64,000 nt of DNA. Source: Pseudomonadota bacterium (GTDB taxonomy: Bacteria; Pseudomonadota; Alphaproteobacteria; Rhizobiales; Beijerinckiaceae). Under the pieces are notes generated by a model that saw only the letters and a program-made list of their open reading frames with translations, was not told where the DNA came from and searched no databases. This document shows, piece by piece, positions 34,380 to 42,325 of the stretch (within the stretch, counting starts at the first letter, position 1; each line of letters begins with the position of its first letter). Location: NCBI GenBank assembly GCA_023423995.1, contig JAFAEL010000098.1:75140-139139 (forward strand). Direction: 5' to 3'. The position numbers and the translations under genes are program-made.

Positions 34380-35626
34380 GCCGCTTTGCGCTGGCCCTGC
34401 CCGATCACGCCGGTCCGGGCAAGCTCGGCCATCCGGTCGGCCGTCATGCCCAGGAGGCCGCCGAACACCTCGTCATTGTGCTCGCCGAGATCCGGGCCGG
34501 CCCGCTTCACCTCGCCGGGGGTCATCGAGAGCCGCGGCGCGACGTTCTGCATCTTCAGCATTCCGAGCCGCGGATGAGCGACCTGGACGATGGTCTCGCG
34601 CGCCTTGAAATGCGCATCTTCCAGCATCTCGGGCGCGCGGTAGATGTCGCCGCGCGGCACGCCGTGGCTGTCCAGCAGGGCTCCGAGCTCCTCGCGCTCG
34701 AAGCCGGCCGTCCATTCCGCGATCATGGCGTCGAGCTCGGCCTGGCGCTGGCCGCGCGCCGTGTGCGTGGCGTAGCGCGGGTCCTCGGCCAGCTCCGGCC
34801 GGCCCATCGCGGCCGCGAGGCGCTTGAACACCGTATCCTGGTTGGCGGCGATCAGGACGAACACGCCGCTCTTCGTCGGGTAGACGTTGGAGGGCGAGAT
34901 GTTCGGCAGGATGGAACCCGTGCGCTCACGGATGTAGCCGGTCTTGTCGTACTCGGTGACGAGGTTCTCCATCACGGCGAGGACCGCCTCGTAGATGGCG
35001 CTGTCGACGATCTGGCCATGGCCGGTGCGGTCACGCGCATGCAGGGCCATGAGGCCGCCGAGGCAGGCGAAGGTCGCCGCCAGCGTGTCGCCGATCGAGA
35101 TGCCGGTGCGGGACGGCGGGTTCGACGGGTCGCCGACCACGTAGCGCAGGCCGCCCATCGCCTCGCCGATCGCCCCGTAGCCGGCATTCTTCGAATAGGG
35201 CCCCGTCTGCCCGTAGCCGGAGACGCGGATCATGATCAGGCGCGGATTGATGGCCGACAGCGCCTCGTAGCCGAGGCCCCACTTCTCCATCGTGCCGGGG
35301 CGGAAATTCTCGATCAGGATATCCGAGCGCCGCACGAGTTCGCGGATGACGTCCTGGCCCTCGGGCACGCGGGCATTGATCTCGATCGACTTCTTGTTGC
35401 GGGCGATGACGGGCCACCAGAGCGACTGCCCATGCGGCTTCTCGCGACCCCATTCGCGCATCGGGTCGCCGGCGCCGGGCTGCTCGATCTTGATCACCTC
35501 GGCCCCGAAATCGGCAAGGAGCTGGCCGCAGAAGGGGCCGGCGAGGAGTTGTCCCATCTCCAGCACGCGCAGGTCGGAGAGGGGGCCGCCCTGGACGGGC
35601 TTTGGGGAGGTGGTGGCGTCGCTCAT
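34376..35626 (-). CDS. CaiB/BaiF family III CoA-transferase
   Basis: 416 residues from ATG 35626 (start chosen at MSDATT; the longer frame runs back into the HbpS gene end). Family III features: LRVLEMGQLLAGPFCGQLLADFGAEVIKIEQP, then NARV and ISIGDTLAA, whose Asp matches the catalytic residue forming an acyl anhydride. Transfers CoA between carboxylic acids, e.g. from succinyl-CoA to a dicarboxylate. Coupled to the HMG-CoA lyase-family gene. Substrate unknown. Confidence 0.88.
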   Translation of the reverse strand: MSDATTSPKPVQGGPLSDLRVLEMGQLLAGPFCGQLLADFGAEVIKIEQPGAGDPMREWGREKPHGQSLWWPVIARNKKSIEINARVPEGQDVIRELVRRSDILIENFRPGTMEKWGLGYEALSAINPRLIMIRVSGYGQTGPYSKNAGYGAIGEAMGGLRYVVGDPSNPPSRTGISIGDTLAATFACLGGLMALHARDRTGHGQIVDSAIYEAVLAVMENLVTEYDKTGYIRERTGSILPNISPSNVYPTKSGVFVLIAANQDTVFKRLAAAMGRPELAEDPRYATHTARGQRQAELDAMIAEWTAGFEREELGALLDSHGVPRGDIYRAPEMLEDAHFKARETIVQVAHPRLGMLKMQNVAPRLSMTPGEVKRAGPDLGEHNDEVFGGLLGMTADRMAELARTGVIGQGQRKAA

Positions 35627-35666
35627 TCGTGTCTCTCTGTTCTTGTTGGTTACAGGGCGCGATCGT

Positions 35667-36092
35667 TCAGGTGATGTCGGCTTCGACGGCGGAGAGTGCC
35701 GCGCGGGCAACCTCCATGTCTTCCGAATAATGCCCGCCGCTGACCCCTATCGCGCCGATCATCTCGTCGTCGATGCGGATCGGATAGCCACCACCGAAGA
35801 TCGTGAGTCGTGGCGTGTGGGTTATTCCGTGCAGAAGCGGTGGGTCGTTCTTCACGAAGTCCCACCAGACGTGAGTCGCGATGCCGAAGGCACTTGCTGT
35901 ATAGGCCTTGTCCTGCGCGATGCCAATCGACAGGTGCGCGGCACCGTCCATGGCGAGGAAAGCCTTGAGCTGTCCGGCCTCGTTCGTGATCGCGATGCAC
36001 ATCTTCTTCTTGAGTTCTTCGGCCTTGGCGACCGCCGCCTTGATCATGCGTTTGGCGGTTTTCTCGTCGATGGTGTGCTTCACGATCGGCAT
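35667..36092 (-). CDS. GlcG/HbpS-family protein, second copy
   Basis: 141 residues from ATG 36092, chosen for GGAGGAG 8-12 nt upstream. HbpS fold: IDEKTAKRMIKAAVAKAEEL, MCIAITNEAGQLKAFLAMDGA, FGGGYPIRIDDEMIGAIGVSGGHYSEDMEVA. More typical of the HbpS family than the copy at 4476. Sits between the flavoprotein and CoA-transferase genes, 30 and 40 bp from each. Confidence 0.82.
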   Translation of the reverse strand: MPIVKHTIDEKTAKRMIKAAVAKAEELKKKMCIAITNEAGQLKAFLAMDGAAHLSIGIAQDKAYTASAFGIATHVWWDFVKNDPPLLHGITHTPRLTIFGGGYPIRIDDEMIGAIGVSGGHYSEDMEVARAALSAVEADIT

Positions 36093-36122
36093 TACGTCGT
36101 CTCCTCCTTCGGCCATGGCCGA

Positions 36123-38090
36123 TCAGACCTTCCGGGCGATGCTGTGGGCTTCGACGAGCGCCACCGGCAGCCGCCTTGGCGCGTAGGCGTCCCCGACCAG
36201 GAAAGTCCGGTCGAAACCGGCTGCCTTCAGCTCGCGATGAAGCGCGTTGCGGGCCCGCTGGTAGCCCGTCCAGATCACGGCGCTCGTGTGTGGCAGGACG
36301 ACCTCGCGGCCCGTCAGGTAGTGCTTGAGCACCGCCGCGCCGTTCTCGACGCGGTCGACGAACATGGAGGTCCTCTGCTCGGTGCCCGCCTCGTCGAGCG
36401 CCTTGAGGGTCGCGATGCGGGACACCATCGGGAGCTCGCGGAAATTCTCGAAGAACCGCGACGTGACCGTGAACGACAGGCCGTAGCTGCGCGCGAGGGC
36501 GGCGGCGGCCTCGGCGATGGAGGAGGCCCAGAAGTATCCGTCCTCGTCCATGAGGACGAGGTTCCGTCCGAGGGACGGGACGCGCTTCAGGTCGTCGGGC
36601 CCGGTGGCGGCGATCACCGGGACGGAGCCGTCTCCGGGGAGCGTCGGCGCAAGCGCCTCGGCGCCGGCCGCGATGATGACGGCGTCCGGGGCGTCCTCCT
36701 GGATCCGGGCGAGGGTCGCCTCCTGCCCGAGCCGGATCTCGACGCCTTTCCGGCCGGCCTCCGGGATGAGGAAATCGATCACATGGCGCAGTTCGGCGTT
36801 GTTCGGCAGCCGATGCGACCAGGCGACCTTGCCGCCGAGCACGTGGGATTTCTCGTAGAGCGTCACGCGGTGCCCGCGCTCGGCCGCGACCCGGGCCGCC
36901 TCCAGTCCTGCGGGTCCGCCGCCGACGACGACGATCCGGGTGGGCGGCGCCGGGGAGTGGTGGCGGAAGGCATGCTCTCGCCCTGCGACCGGATTGGTGG
37001 CGCAGCCGATCGGCTCGCCGGACGAGATCCAGTCCCAGCACTGGTTGCAGGCGATGCAGCGCCGGATCTCGGCCGTGCGCCCCGTCTGCGCCTTGGTCGG
37101 CCATTCCGGGTCGACGATGAGCGCGCGGCACAGGCCGACCATGTCGCCGTCGCCGGACGCGATGATGTCCTCCGCCTGGTCCGGCATCTGGACGCGGGTG
37201 CTCTGGACGACCACGGCATCGCCCACGGCCGCCTTGATGCGGCGCTGGATGTCCCGGTAGCTCTCCTGCGGCCAGTGGCGATCCGGCAGGTGCGTCTCGA
37301 TCGTGTTGAAGTTGCCCTGGCTCAGCGAGATGTAGTCGACCAATCCCTCAGACACGAAGAGCTGCGCGATCTCGCAGGCGTCGTCGATCGTGATGCCGCC
37401 CGGGGTGAATTCCTCCACGCCCATCCGGTAGCCGATGACCGAGCTCGGCCCGAGGCGCCTGCGGACAAGCTGCAGGATCTCGCGCGGGAAGCGCAGCCGG
37501 TTCTCGAGCGAGCCGCCGTAGCGGTCCGTCCGCGTGTTCGAGAAGGGCGACACGAACTGCCCGATGAGGTGGCCCTGCGCGCCGTGGATCTCGACCCCGT
37601 CCGCATCGGCGTCGCGGGCGTTCACGGCGGCGCTCGCGAACCACTCCACCATCTCCTCGACCTCCTTGGTCGAGAGGGCGTGCGGGGTTCCGCCGCTGCG
37701 CGGGCAGGCGATCTCGGACGGTGCCAGGAGGGTCCCGACCCGCCGGCCGAGATGCTGCCGCCCGCCGTGGTTCAGCTGGACGACGAAGAGCGATCCGGCC
37801 TCGTGCAGCGCGTCCGATATCCTCCGCAGGCCGGGGATGACGCCGCGGTCGAAGAGCGGGATCGCGTTCGGCACCACGGCTTCGAGCGGATGCAGCCGGA
37901 CCGCCTCGCTGACGATCGTGCCCGCGCCGCCCTGCGCGACGGTCCTGTAGAAGGCGAGCATCCTGCCGCGCACCCTGTGACGCTCGGCAAGATTCGAGGT
38001 CGTTGCCACGCGCATCACGCGGTTCTTGGCAACCTTCGGTCCGAGCCCGATGGGCGAGAACAGGTGCGGATATGTTTCAGTGTACGCCAC
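36123..38090 (-). CDS. Old-Yellow-Enzyme / 2,4-dienoyl-CoA reductase-like flavin and Fe-S oxidoreductase
   Basis: 655 residues. N-terminal FMN TIM barrel (YPHLFSPIGLG; FVVQLNHGGRQH; IHGAQGHLIGQFVSPFSN), then a 4Fe-4S site RCIACNQCWD with a later GCATNP, then an FAD/NAD(P) domain (VVVGGGPAGLEAARVAAERGH). This is the order of FadH and trimethylamine dehydrogenase. Likely reduces an enoyl double bond or dehydrogenates an amine. Start is GTG 38090, without ribosome site; see the predicted sigma-54 promoter whose +1 falls next to it. First gene of the left operon. Confidence 0.88.
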   Translation of the reverse strand: MAYTETYPHLFSPIGLGPKVAKNRVMRVATTSNLAERHRVRGRMLAFYRTVAQGGAGTIVSEAVRLHPLEAVVPNAIPLFDRGVIPGLRRISDALHEAGSLFVVQLNHGGRQHLGRRVGTLLAPSEIACPRSGGTPHALSTKEVEEMVEWFASAAVNARDADADGVEIHGAQGHLIGQFVSPFSNTRTDRYGGSLENRLRFPREILQLVRRRLGPSSVIGYRMGVEEFTPGGITIDDACEIAQLFVSEGLVDYISLSQGNFNTIETHLPDRHWPQESYRDIQRRIKAAVGDAVVVQSTRVQMPDQAEDIIASGDGDMVGLCRALIVDPEWPTKAQTGRTAEIRRCIACNQCWDWISSGEPIGCATNPVAGREHAFRHHSPAPPTRIVVVGGGPAGLEAARVAAERGHRVTLYEKSHVLGGKVAWSHRLPNNAELRHVIDFLIPEAGRKGVEIRLGQEATLARIQEDAPDAVIIAAGAEALAPTLPGDGSVPVIAATGPDDLKRVPSLGRNLVLMDEDGYFWASSIAEAAAALARSYGLSFTVTSRFFENFRELPMVSRIATLKALDEAGTEQRTSMFVDRVENGAAVLKHYLTGREVVLPHTSAVIWTGYQRARNALHRELKAAGFDRTFLVGDAYAPRRLPVALVEAHSIARKV

Positions 38091-38102
38091 GCCGGGTTCA
38101 CG

Positions 38103-38117
38103 GCAATGTGCGTGCCA
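38103..38117 (-). promoter_or_regulatory. Sigma-54 (-24/-12) promoter of the left operon
   Basis: Minus strand reads TGGCAC-N5-TTGC, an exact core match, with GG and GC 10 bp apart. Predicted transcription start ~38091, one base before the GTG of the flavoprotein gene. Read together with the adjacent PrpR-type activator. Confidence 0.8.
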
Positions 38118-38181
38118 CGCGCGGTGCTGCGTAAGTCTTTGTTTTTGCTTCGAGTTGACGGAGTGCCTGTCGGGCGTGCTA

Positions 38182-38216
38182 CGTTTCAGGGCGGCGCGTG
38201 AGACGCCGTTGAAACG
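38182..38216. promoter_or_regulatory. Inverted CGTTTCA ... TGAAACG sites, candidate activator binding site
   Basis: CGTTTCA (38182-38188) and TGAAACG (38210-38216) arms with a 21-bp spacer, ~90-125 bp upstream of the left promoter's start, the normal distance for a sigma-54 enhancer site, and directly before the activator gene. Same half-site as the palindrome at 40170. Confidence 0.6.
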
Positions 38217-38229
38217 CGGGGGACAGCTA

Positions 38230-40206
38230 GTGCAAGGGCGGATGGCGGAAGCGGACGGCCGGATCAGGCTCTGCTTCCTGAGTTATCGCCATCTCAGCCG
38301 TCTCGCCCGATCGGTGATCGAGGAATACGAGGACCGGGCCGAGATCGAGGTCATCGACGAGTCCTTCGAGGCCGCGCTGGCGATCGCCCGGGCGCGGGAG
38401 CGCAGCGGCAGCATCGACGCCTTCATCAGCGCCGGCGCCAATGCCAGCTTCCTGCGCGGATCGCTCGCCACTCCGGTCGCCGTCATCAAGGTGACGGGCT
38501 ACGACACGCTGCTCGCGATGCTGAAGGCGCGCGAGATCACGAAGCGGGTCGCCGTCGTCAATTACCGCCAGACGGTGCCCGAACTCGACCAGGTGCGCGA
38601 CCTGCTGCGGATCGAGGTCGCCCAGAAGGCCTATCGCACGCCCGGCGAGGCGCAGGAGGCGGTGCGCGAACTCGCCGCGCAGGGCTATCCGGTCGTGATC
38701 GGGTCGAGCATCGTCTGCGAGAGCGCCGAACGGGAGGGGCTGGCCTCCATCCTGTCTTATTCGCTCTCGTCCGTCCGCCAGGGCATCGACGACGCGCTCG
38801 AACTCGGACGTGTCGCGCGCCTCGAGGCCGCCCGCTACGCGCAGCTCAACGGGGTGCTCCAGAGCCTGGACGAGGCGGTGCTGGCCGTGGATCGGCACCA
38901 TCGCATCGTCGCCCTGAACACCCCGATGGAGCGCCTGCTGGGTGGCAGCCGGCCGGAACTGCTGGGCGAGCGCCTCGACAGCTACGATCAGGAATTGTCG
39001 CTTCTCGACACGCTCGAAAGCGGCCAGCCCGAACGCGGGCGGGTGATCCGTGTCGCGCGCCGCGACTGGATCCTCGGGCGAACGCCGATCAGGGAGCGCG
39101 GCCAGATCACGGGCGCGGTCCTCACCCTGCACGATGCCCGCTCGATCCGCGAGGCGGATACGAGCCTCAGGACGCAGAAGCGGCGGGAGAAATCCCCGAC
39201 CGCCCGCTACAGCTTCGCCGACCTCAAGGGCAGCTCGCCCGCGCTCCTGCGTGCGCGGGACACAGCCCGGCGCTTCTCCGCGACCGACATCACGGTGCTC
39301 CTCTCGGGCGAGAGCGGCACCGGCAAGGAGCTCTTCGCCCAGGCAATCCACAGCGCGAGCCGGCGGGCCGACCGGCCCTTCGTGGCCGTCAATTGCTCTG
39401 CCTTCCCGGAGACGCTGCTCGAGAGCGAGCTCTTCGGCTACGAGGAGGGCGCCTTCTCCGGGTCGCGCCGCGGCGGCAAGCCGGGCCTCTTCGAGGCCGC
39501 CCATACGGGCACGCTGTTCCTGGACGAGATCGGCGACATGGCTCCCGCGCTCCAGACCCGCCTGCTGCGGGCGCTGCAGGAGCGCGAGGTCGTCCGGCTC
39601 GGCGGCGTCGCGCCGATCCCCGTCGATGTCCGCATCATCGCCGCGACGCACCAGCCGCTCGACATCCTCATCCAGGAGCGGCGGTTCCGGTCGGACCTCT
39701 ACTATCGCATCAACATCCTGCGGCTGCAGATCCCGCCTCTGCGGGAGCGGGCGGAGGACGTGGAGGAACTCGCCAGGACCTTTCTGGTCCGGTGCCTGCG
39801 GCGGCTCGGATCGGAGCTCGACGAGGGCGCATTCGCGGCGCTCCTCCCGCGCTTCCTCGCCTATGGCTGGCCCGGGAATGTCCGGGAACTCGAGAATATG
39901 TGCGAGCGCCTGGCGGTGCTGCTGGCCGGCGGCGGCGACGGGGAGATCGCGGCTTTCTCGCCGGAGGCCCTGGCCCAGGACTGCCCGGAACTCTTCGCGC
40001 CGGCCGAGAGGGACCAGCCGATCGCGCATGCGGGTGATTGGCGTGAGCGCCTCGACCAGGTTCTCGCCGAGACCGGCGGGCATCGTCAGGAGACGGCCCG
40101 CCGCCTCGGGATCAGCCGGGCCACGCTCTGGCGGCATCTGCAGGCTATGGGACGGGACGGGACCGACCCTGAAACGTTTCACGAGACGGGTCTGGTTGCG
40201 CCGTGA
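38230..40206 (+). CDS. PrpR-type sigma-54-dependent transcriptional activator
   Basis: 658 residues from GTG 38230 (GGGGGA 6 nt upstream; ATG 38242 is an alternative). PrpR_N sensor ~5-185 (LCFLSYRHLSRLARSVIEEY); PAS ~205-300 (VLQSLDEAVLAVDRHHRIVALN); AAA+ domain with Walker A GESGTGKE (~360), sigma-54 loop GAFSGS (~407, instead of GAFTGA), Walker B LFLDEIGD; C-terminal Fis-type helix-turn-helix (QETARRLGISRATLWRHL). PrpR-type proteins sense organic acids or methylcitrate-like ligands. Flanked by outward sigma-54 promoters, so it drives both operons. Confidence 0.92.
   Translation: MQGRMAEADGRIRLCFLSYRHLSRLARSVIEEYEDRAEIEVIDESFEAALAIARARERSGSIDAFISAGANASFLRGSLATPVAVIKVTGYDTLLAMLKAREITKRVAVVNYRQTVPELDQVRDLLRIEVAQKAYRTPGEAQEAVRELAAQGYPVVIGSSIVCESAEREGLASILSYSLSSVRQGIDDALELGRVARLEAARYAQLNGVLQSLDEAVLAVDRHHRIVALNTPMERLLGGSRPELLGERLDSYDQELSLLDTLESGQPERGRVIRVARRDWILGRTPIRERGQITGAVLTLHDARSIREADTSLRTQKRREKSPTARYSFADLKGSSPALLRARDTARRFSATDITVLLSGESGTGKELFAQAIHSASRRADRPFVAVNCSAFPETLLESELFGYEEGAFSGSRRGGKPGLFEAAHTGTLFLDEIGDMAPALQTRLLRALQEREVVRLGGVAPIPVDVRIIAATHQPLDILIQERRFRSDLYYRINILRLQIPPLRERAEDVEELARTFLVRCLRRLGSELDEGAFAALLPRFLAYGWPGNVRELENMCERLAVLLAGGGDGEIAAFSPEALAQDCPELFAPAERDQPIAHAGDWRERLDQVLAETGGHRQETARRLGISRATLWRHLQAMGRDGTDPETFHETGLVAP
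40170..40181. promoter_or_regulatory. Perfect 12-bp palindrome TGAAACGTTTCA, activator site
   Basis: Lies inside the 3' end of the activator gene, ~150 bp upstream of the predicted start of the right operon; another TGAAAC half-site is at 40204-40209. Same sequence as the arms at 38182-38216. Confidence 0.65.
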
Positions 40207-40297
40207 AACAGGCGTGAGGAGCTGGGCCGGCGGTGGCCGGCCTGGGATTGTCTCGTTCCTACAATGACATAGGGGGTGCGGGCGAGATTCTGGGCCG

Positions 40298-40312
40298 TGG
40301 CACGGCGATTGC
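40298..40312 (+). promoter_or_regulatory. Sigma-54 (-24/-12) promoter of the right (tct) operon
   Basis: TGGCAC-N5-TTGC, exact core with GG-N10-GC spacing. Predicted start ~40324, which rules out the longer TctB reading frame and places the TTG 40374 start 50 nt into the message. Confidence 0.82.
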
Positions 40313-40373
40313 GCTCACCGGGGCGGATGCGAGTATCCGCCGAGAGCAAGACGCTCCGGCCAGGGAGGAATGG

Positions 40374-40826
40374 TTGAGGCAGCTCGACCTCTTGTTCAAC
40401 GCCGTATGGCTGCTGGTCGGAGTCGCGGTCTGCGCGACCTCGCTCAGCCTCGGCGTGCTCGGCCCCTCCGGCCCGGATTCCGGTTTCTTCCCGCTCCTCG
40501 CCGGGCTCGCCATGGCGGTCGGAGCCTCGCTCCTGCTCGCCACCCGCGCCCACGCTCATTCCGATTTCGAGCCGTTCTTCCCCGAGCCGACTTCGCTGCG
40601 GCGCGTTCTGTTCGTGCTCGCCACGATGGTCGCCATGGTGGCGGCGCTGCCGTGGGTCGGCTTCAACCTCTCCGGTATCCTGGGAATGCCGCTCCTGATC
40701 AGGACGGTCGGCCGGCCGAGTTGGATCTTCTCTGTCCTATTCGGCCTAGTCTCGACGCTGGTCGTCTTCTACGTGTTCAACACCCTGCTCGGGATGACGC
40801 TCCCGCGCGGGCCATTCGGGTTCTAG
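40374..40826 (+). CDS. tctB: TctB-family small membrane subunit of tripartite tricarboxylate transporter
   Basis: 150 residues from TTG 40374: GGGAGG is 5-10 nt upstream, the length is normal for TctB, and the predicted promoter start is at ~40324, so the ATG-like start at 40233 is not transcribed. Four hydrophobic helices, including LLFNAVWLLVGVAVCATSLS and LFVLATMVAMVAALPWVGFN. Works with TctA and a Bug-type periplasmic protein in sodium- or proton-driven uptake of carboxylates. Confidence 0.85.
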   Translation: MRQLDLLFNAVWLLVGVAVCATSLSLGVLGPSGPDSGFFPLLAGLAMAVGASLLLATRAHAHSDFEPFFPEPTSLRRVLFVLATMVAMVAALPWVGFNLSGILGMPLLIRTVGRPSWIFSVLFGLVSTLVVFYVFNTLLGMTLPRGPFGF

Positions 40827-40828
40827 CG

Positions 40829-42325
40829 GTGGAAGCTGTCTCGGGCCTCGCGAACGGCTTTGCCCAGGTCCTCACCGGGACCAATCTCTATTACTGTTTC
40901 ATCGGCAGCCTGGTCGGGACGCTGATCGGCGTCCTGCCTGGCATCGGCCCGCTCGCGGCCATGTCGCTGCTTCTGCCCGCGACCGCGGCCCTGACCCCGG
41001 TCGCCGCCATGTCGATGCTCGCGGCGCTCTTCTACGGCGCCATGTATGGCGGCTCGACGACCTCCATTCTCGTTCGGATCCCCGGGGAAGCGGCCTCGGT
41101 GGTCACCTGCCTCGACGGCTACGAGATGGCCAAGCGGGGCCGGGCGGGCGCGGCGCTCGGCATGGCGGCCCTGGGCTCCTTCATCGCCGGAACGCTGAGC
41201 CTCGTCCTCCTGACGTTCTTCTCGCCGATGCTGAGCGAGGTCGCCCTGAGCTTCGGGCCGCCTGAGAACGCCGCGCTCATGCTCCTCGGCCTCGTCTGCA
41301 CGATCCTTCTGATCGAGGGCTCGGCCCTGAAGGGCCTCATCATGATCGGCTTCGGGGCCTTCCTGGCCTCGATCGGCATGGACAACGTGACCGGCACCGA
41401 GCGCTTCACGCTCGGCACCGTGAACCTCACGGGCGGCATCGATCTCCTGGCGCTCGTGATCGGCCTCTTCGGCATTTCGGAGATCCTGGCCAACGTCGAG
41501 ACCCAGATCCGTGCGCAGGTGGTCAAGGCGAAGATCGGCAGTCTTCTGCCGTCGCTCGACGAATGGCGCCGTTCGGCAGTGCCGATCGTGCGCGGGAGCG
41601 GGCTCGGCTTCATCCTGGGCCTGATCCCGGGCGGGGGGCCGGTCACGGCGGCCTTCATGTCATACGCGGTCGAGAAGCGGCTCTCGCGGCATCCGGAGCG
41701 CTTCGGCAAGGGTGAGATCGCCGGGGTGGCGGGGCCGGAATCGGCGAACAACTCCGCAGTCGCGGCCGGCATGATCCCCCTGATGTCCCTCGGCCTGCCC
41801 GGCAACGCGGTCACGGCGCTGCTGATGGGCGCCCTCGTGATCCAGGGCGTCCAGCCGGGCCCGATGTTCATCGTGCAGAAGCCGGAAGTGTTCTGGGGCG
41901 TCGTTGCCAGCATGTACATGGGCAACGTCTTCCTGCTGATCCTCAACCTGCCGCTGATCGGATTGTGGGTGCAGCTCCTGCGCGTGCCCTACCACGTGCT
42001 GTTCCCGCTCATCCTGCTGTTCTCGATCGTCGGCGCCTATTCGGCGAACAAGAACGTCTTCGACCTCTGGGTCATGCTGGGCCTCGGCGTTCTCGGCTAC
42101 GTGCTGCGCAAGCTGCGCTACGAACTCGCGCCGCTCGTCCTCGCCTTCGTGCTCGCGCCGATGCTCGAACAGGCGATCCGCCAGTCGATGGTCATGTCGC
42201 CGGAGGGCGCAGCCATCTTCGTCACCCGCCCATTGTCGCTCGGGCTGCTCGGCCTTGTGGCGGCCCTGGTCGGTTACGTCCTGTTCAGCCGAAGAAGAAT
42301 CCAGTTTCAGGGAGGGGAAATATGA
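40829..42325 (+). CDS. tctA: TctA-family permease of tripartite tricarboxylate transporter
   Basis: 498 residues from GTG 40829, two bases after the TctB stop. Around 11-12 membrane helices; TctA signatures GTLIGVLPGIGPLAAMSLLLP and a second PGGGPVTAAFMSYAVEK, YGGSTTSILVRIPGE, and PESANNSAVAAGMIPLMSLG are present. Forms the pore of the TctABC importer. Substrate not readable; TctC and downstream enzymes point to a dicarboxylate. Confidence 0.93.
   Translation: MEAVSGLANGFAQVLTGTNLYYCFIGSLVGTLIGVLPGIGPLAAMSLLLPATAALTPVAAMSMLAALFYGAMYGGSTTSILVRIPGEAASVVTCLDGYEMAKRGRAGAALGMAALGSFIAGTLSLVLLTFFSPMLSEVALSFGPPENAALMLLGLVCTILLIEGSALKGLIMIGFGAFLASIGMDNVTGTERFTLGTVNLTGGIDLLALVIGLFGISEILANVETQIRAQVVKAKIGSLLPSLDEWRRSAVPIVRGSGLGFILGLIPGGGPVTAAFMSYAVEKRLSRHPERFGKGEIAGVAGPESANNSAVAAGMIPLMSLGLPGNAVTALLMGALVIQGVQPGPMFIVQKPEVFWGVVASMYMGNVFLLILNLPLIGLWVQLLRVPYHVLFPLILLFSIVGAYSANKNVFDLWVMLGLGVLGYVLRKLRYELAPLVLAFVLAPMLEQAIRQSMVMSPEGAAIFVTRPLSLGLLGLVAALVGYVLFSRRRIQFQGGEI

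Noticed and set aside
35292..38201. 969-codon open frame opposite CaiB, HbpS and flavoprotein genes
   Set aside because: Spans several real genes with clear motifs on the minus strand.
40233..40373. Longer TctB N-terminus
   Set aside because: Lies mostly upstream of the predicted sigma-54 transcription start and lacks hydrophobic helix or ribosome site.
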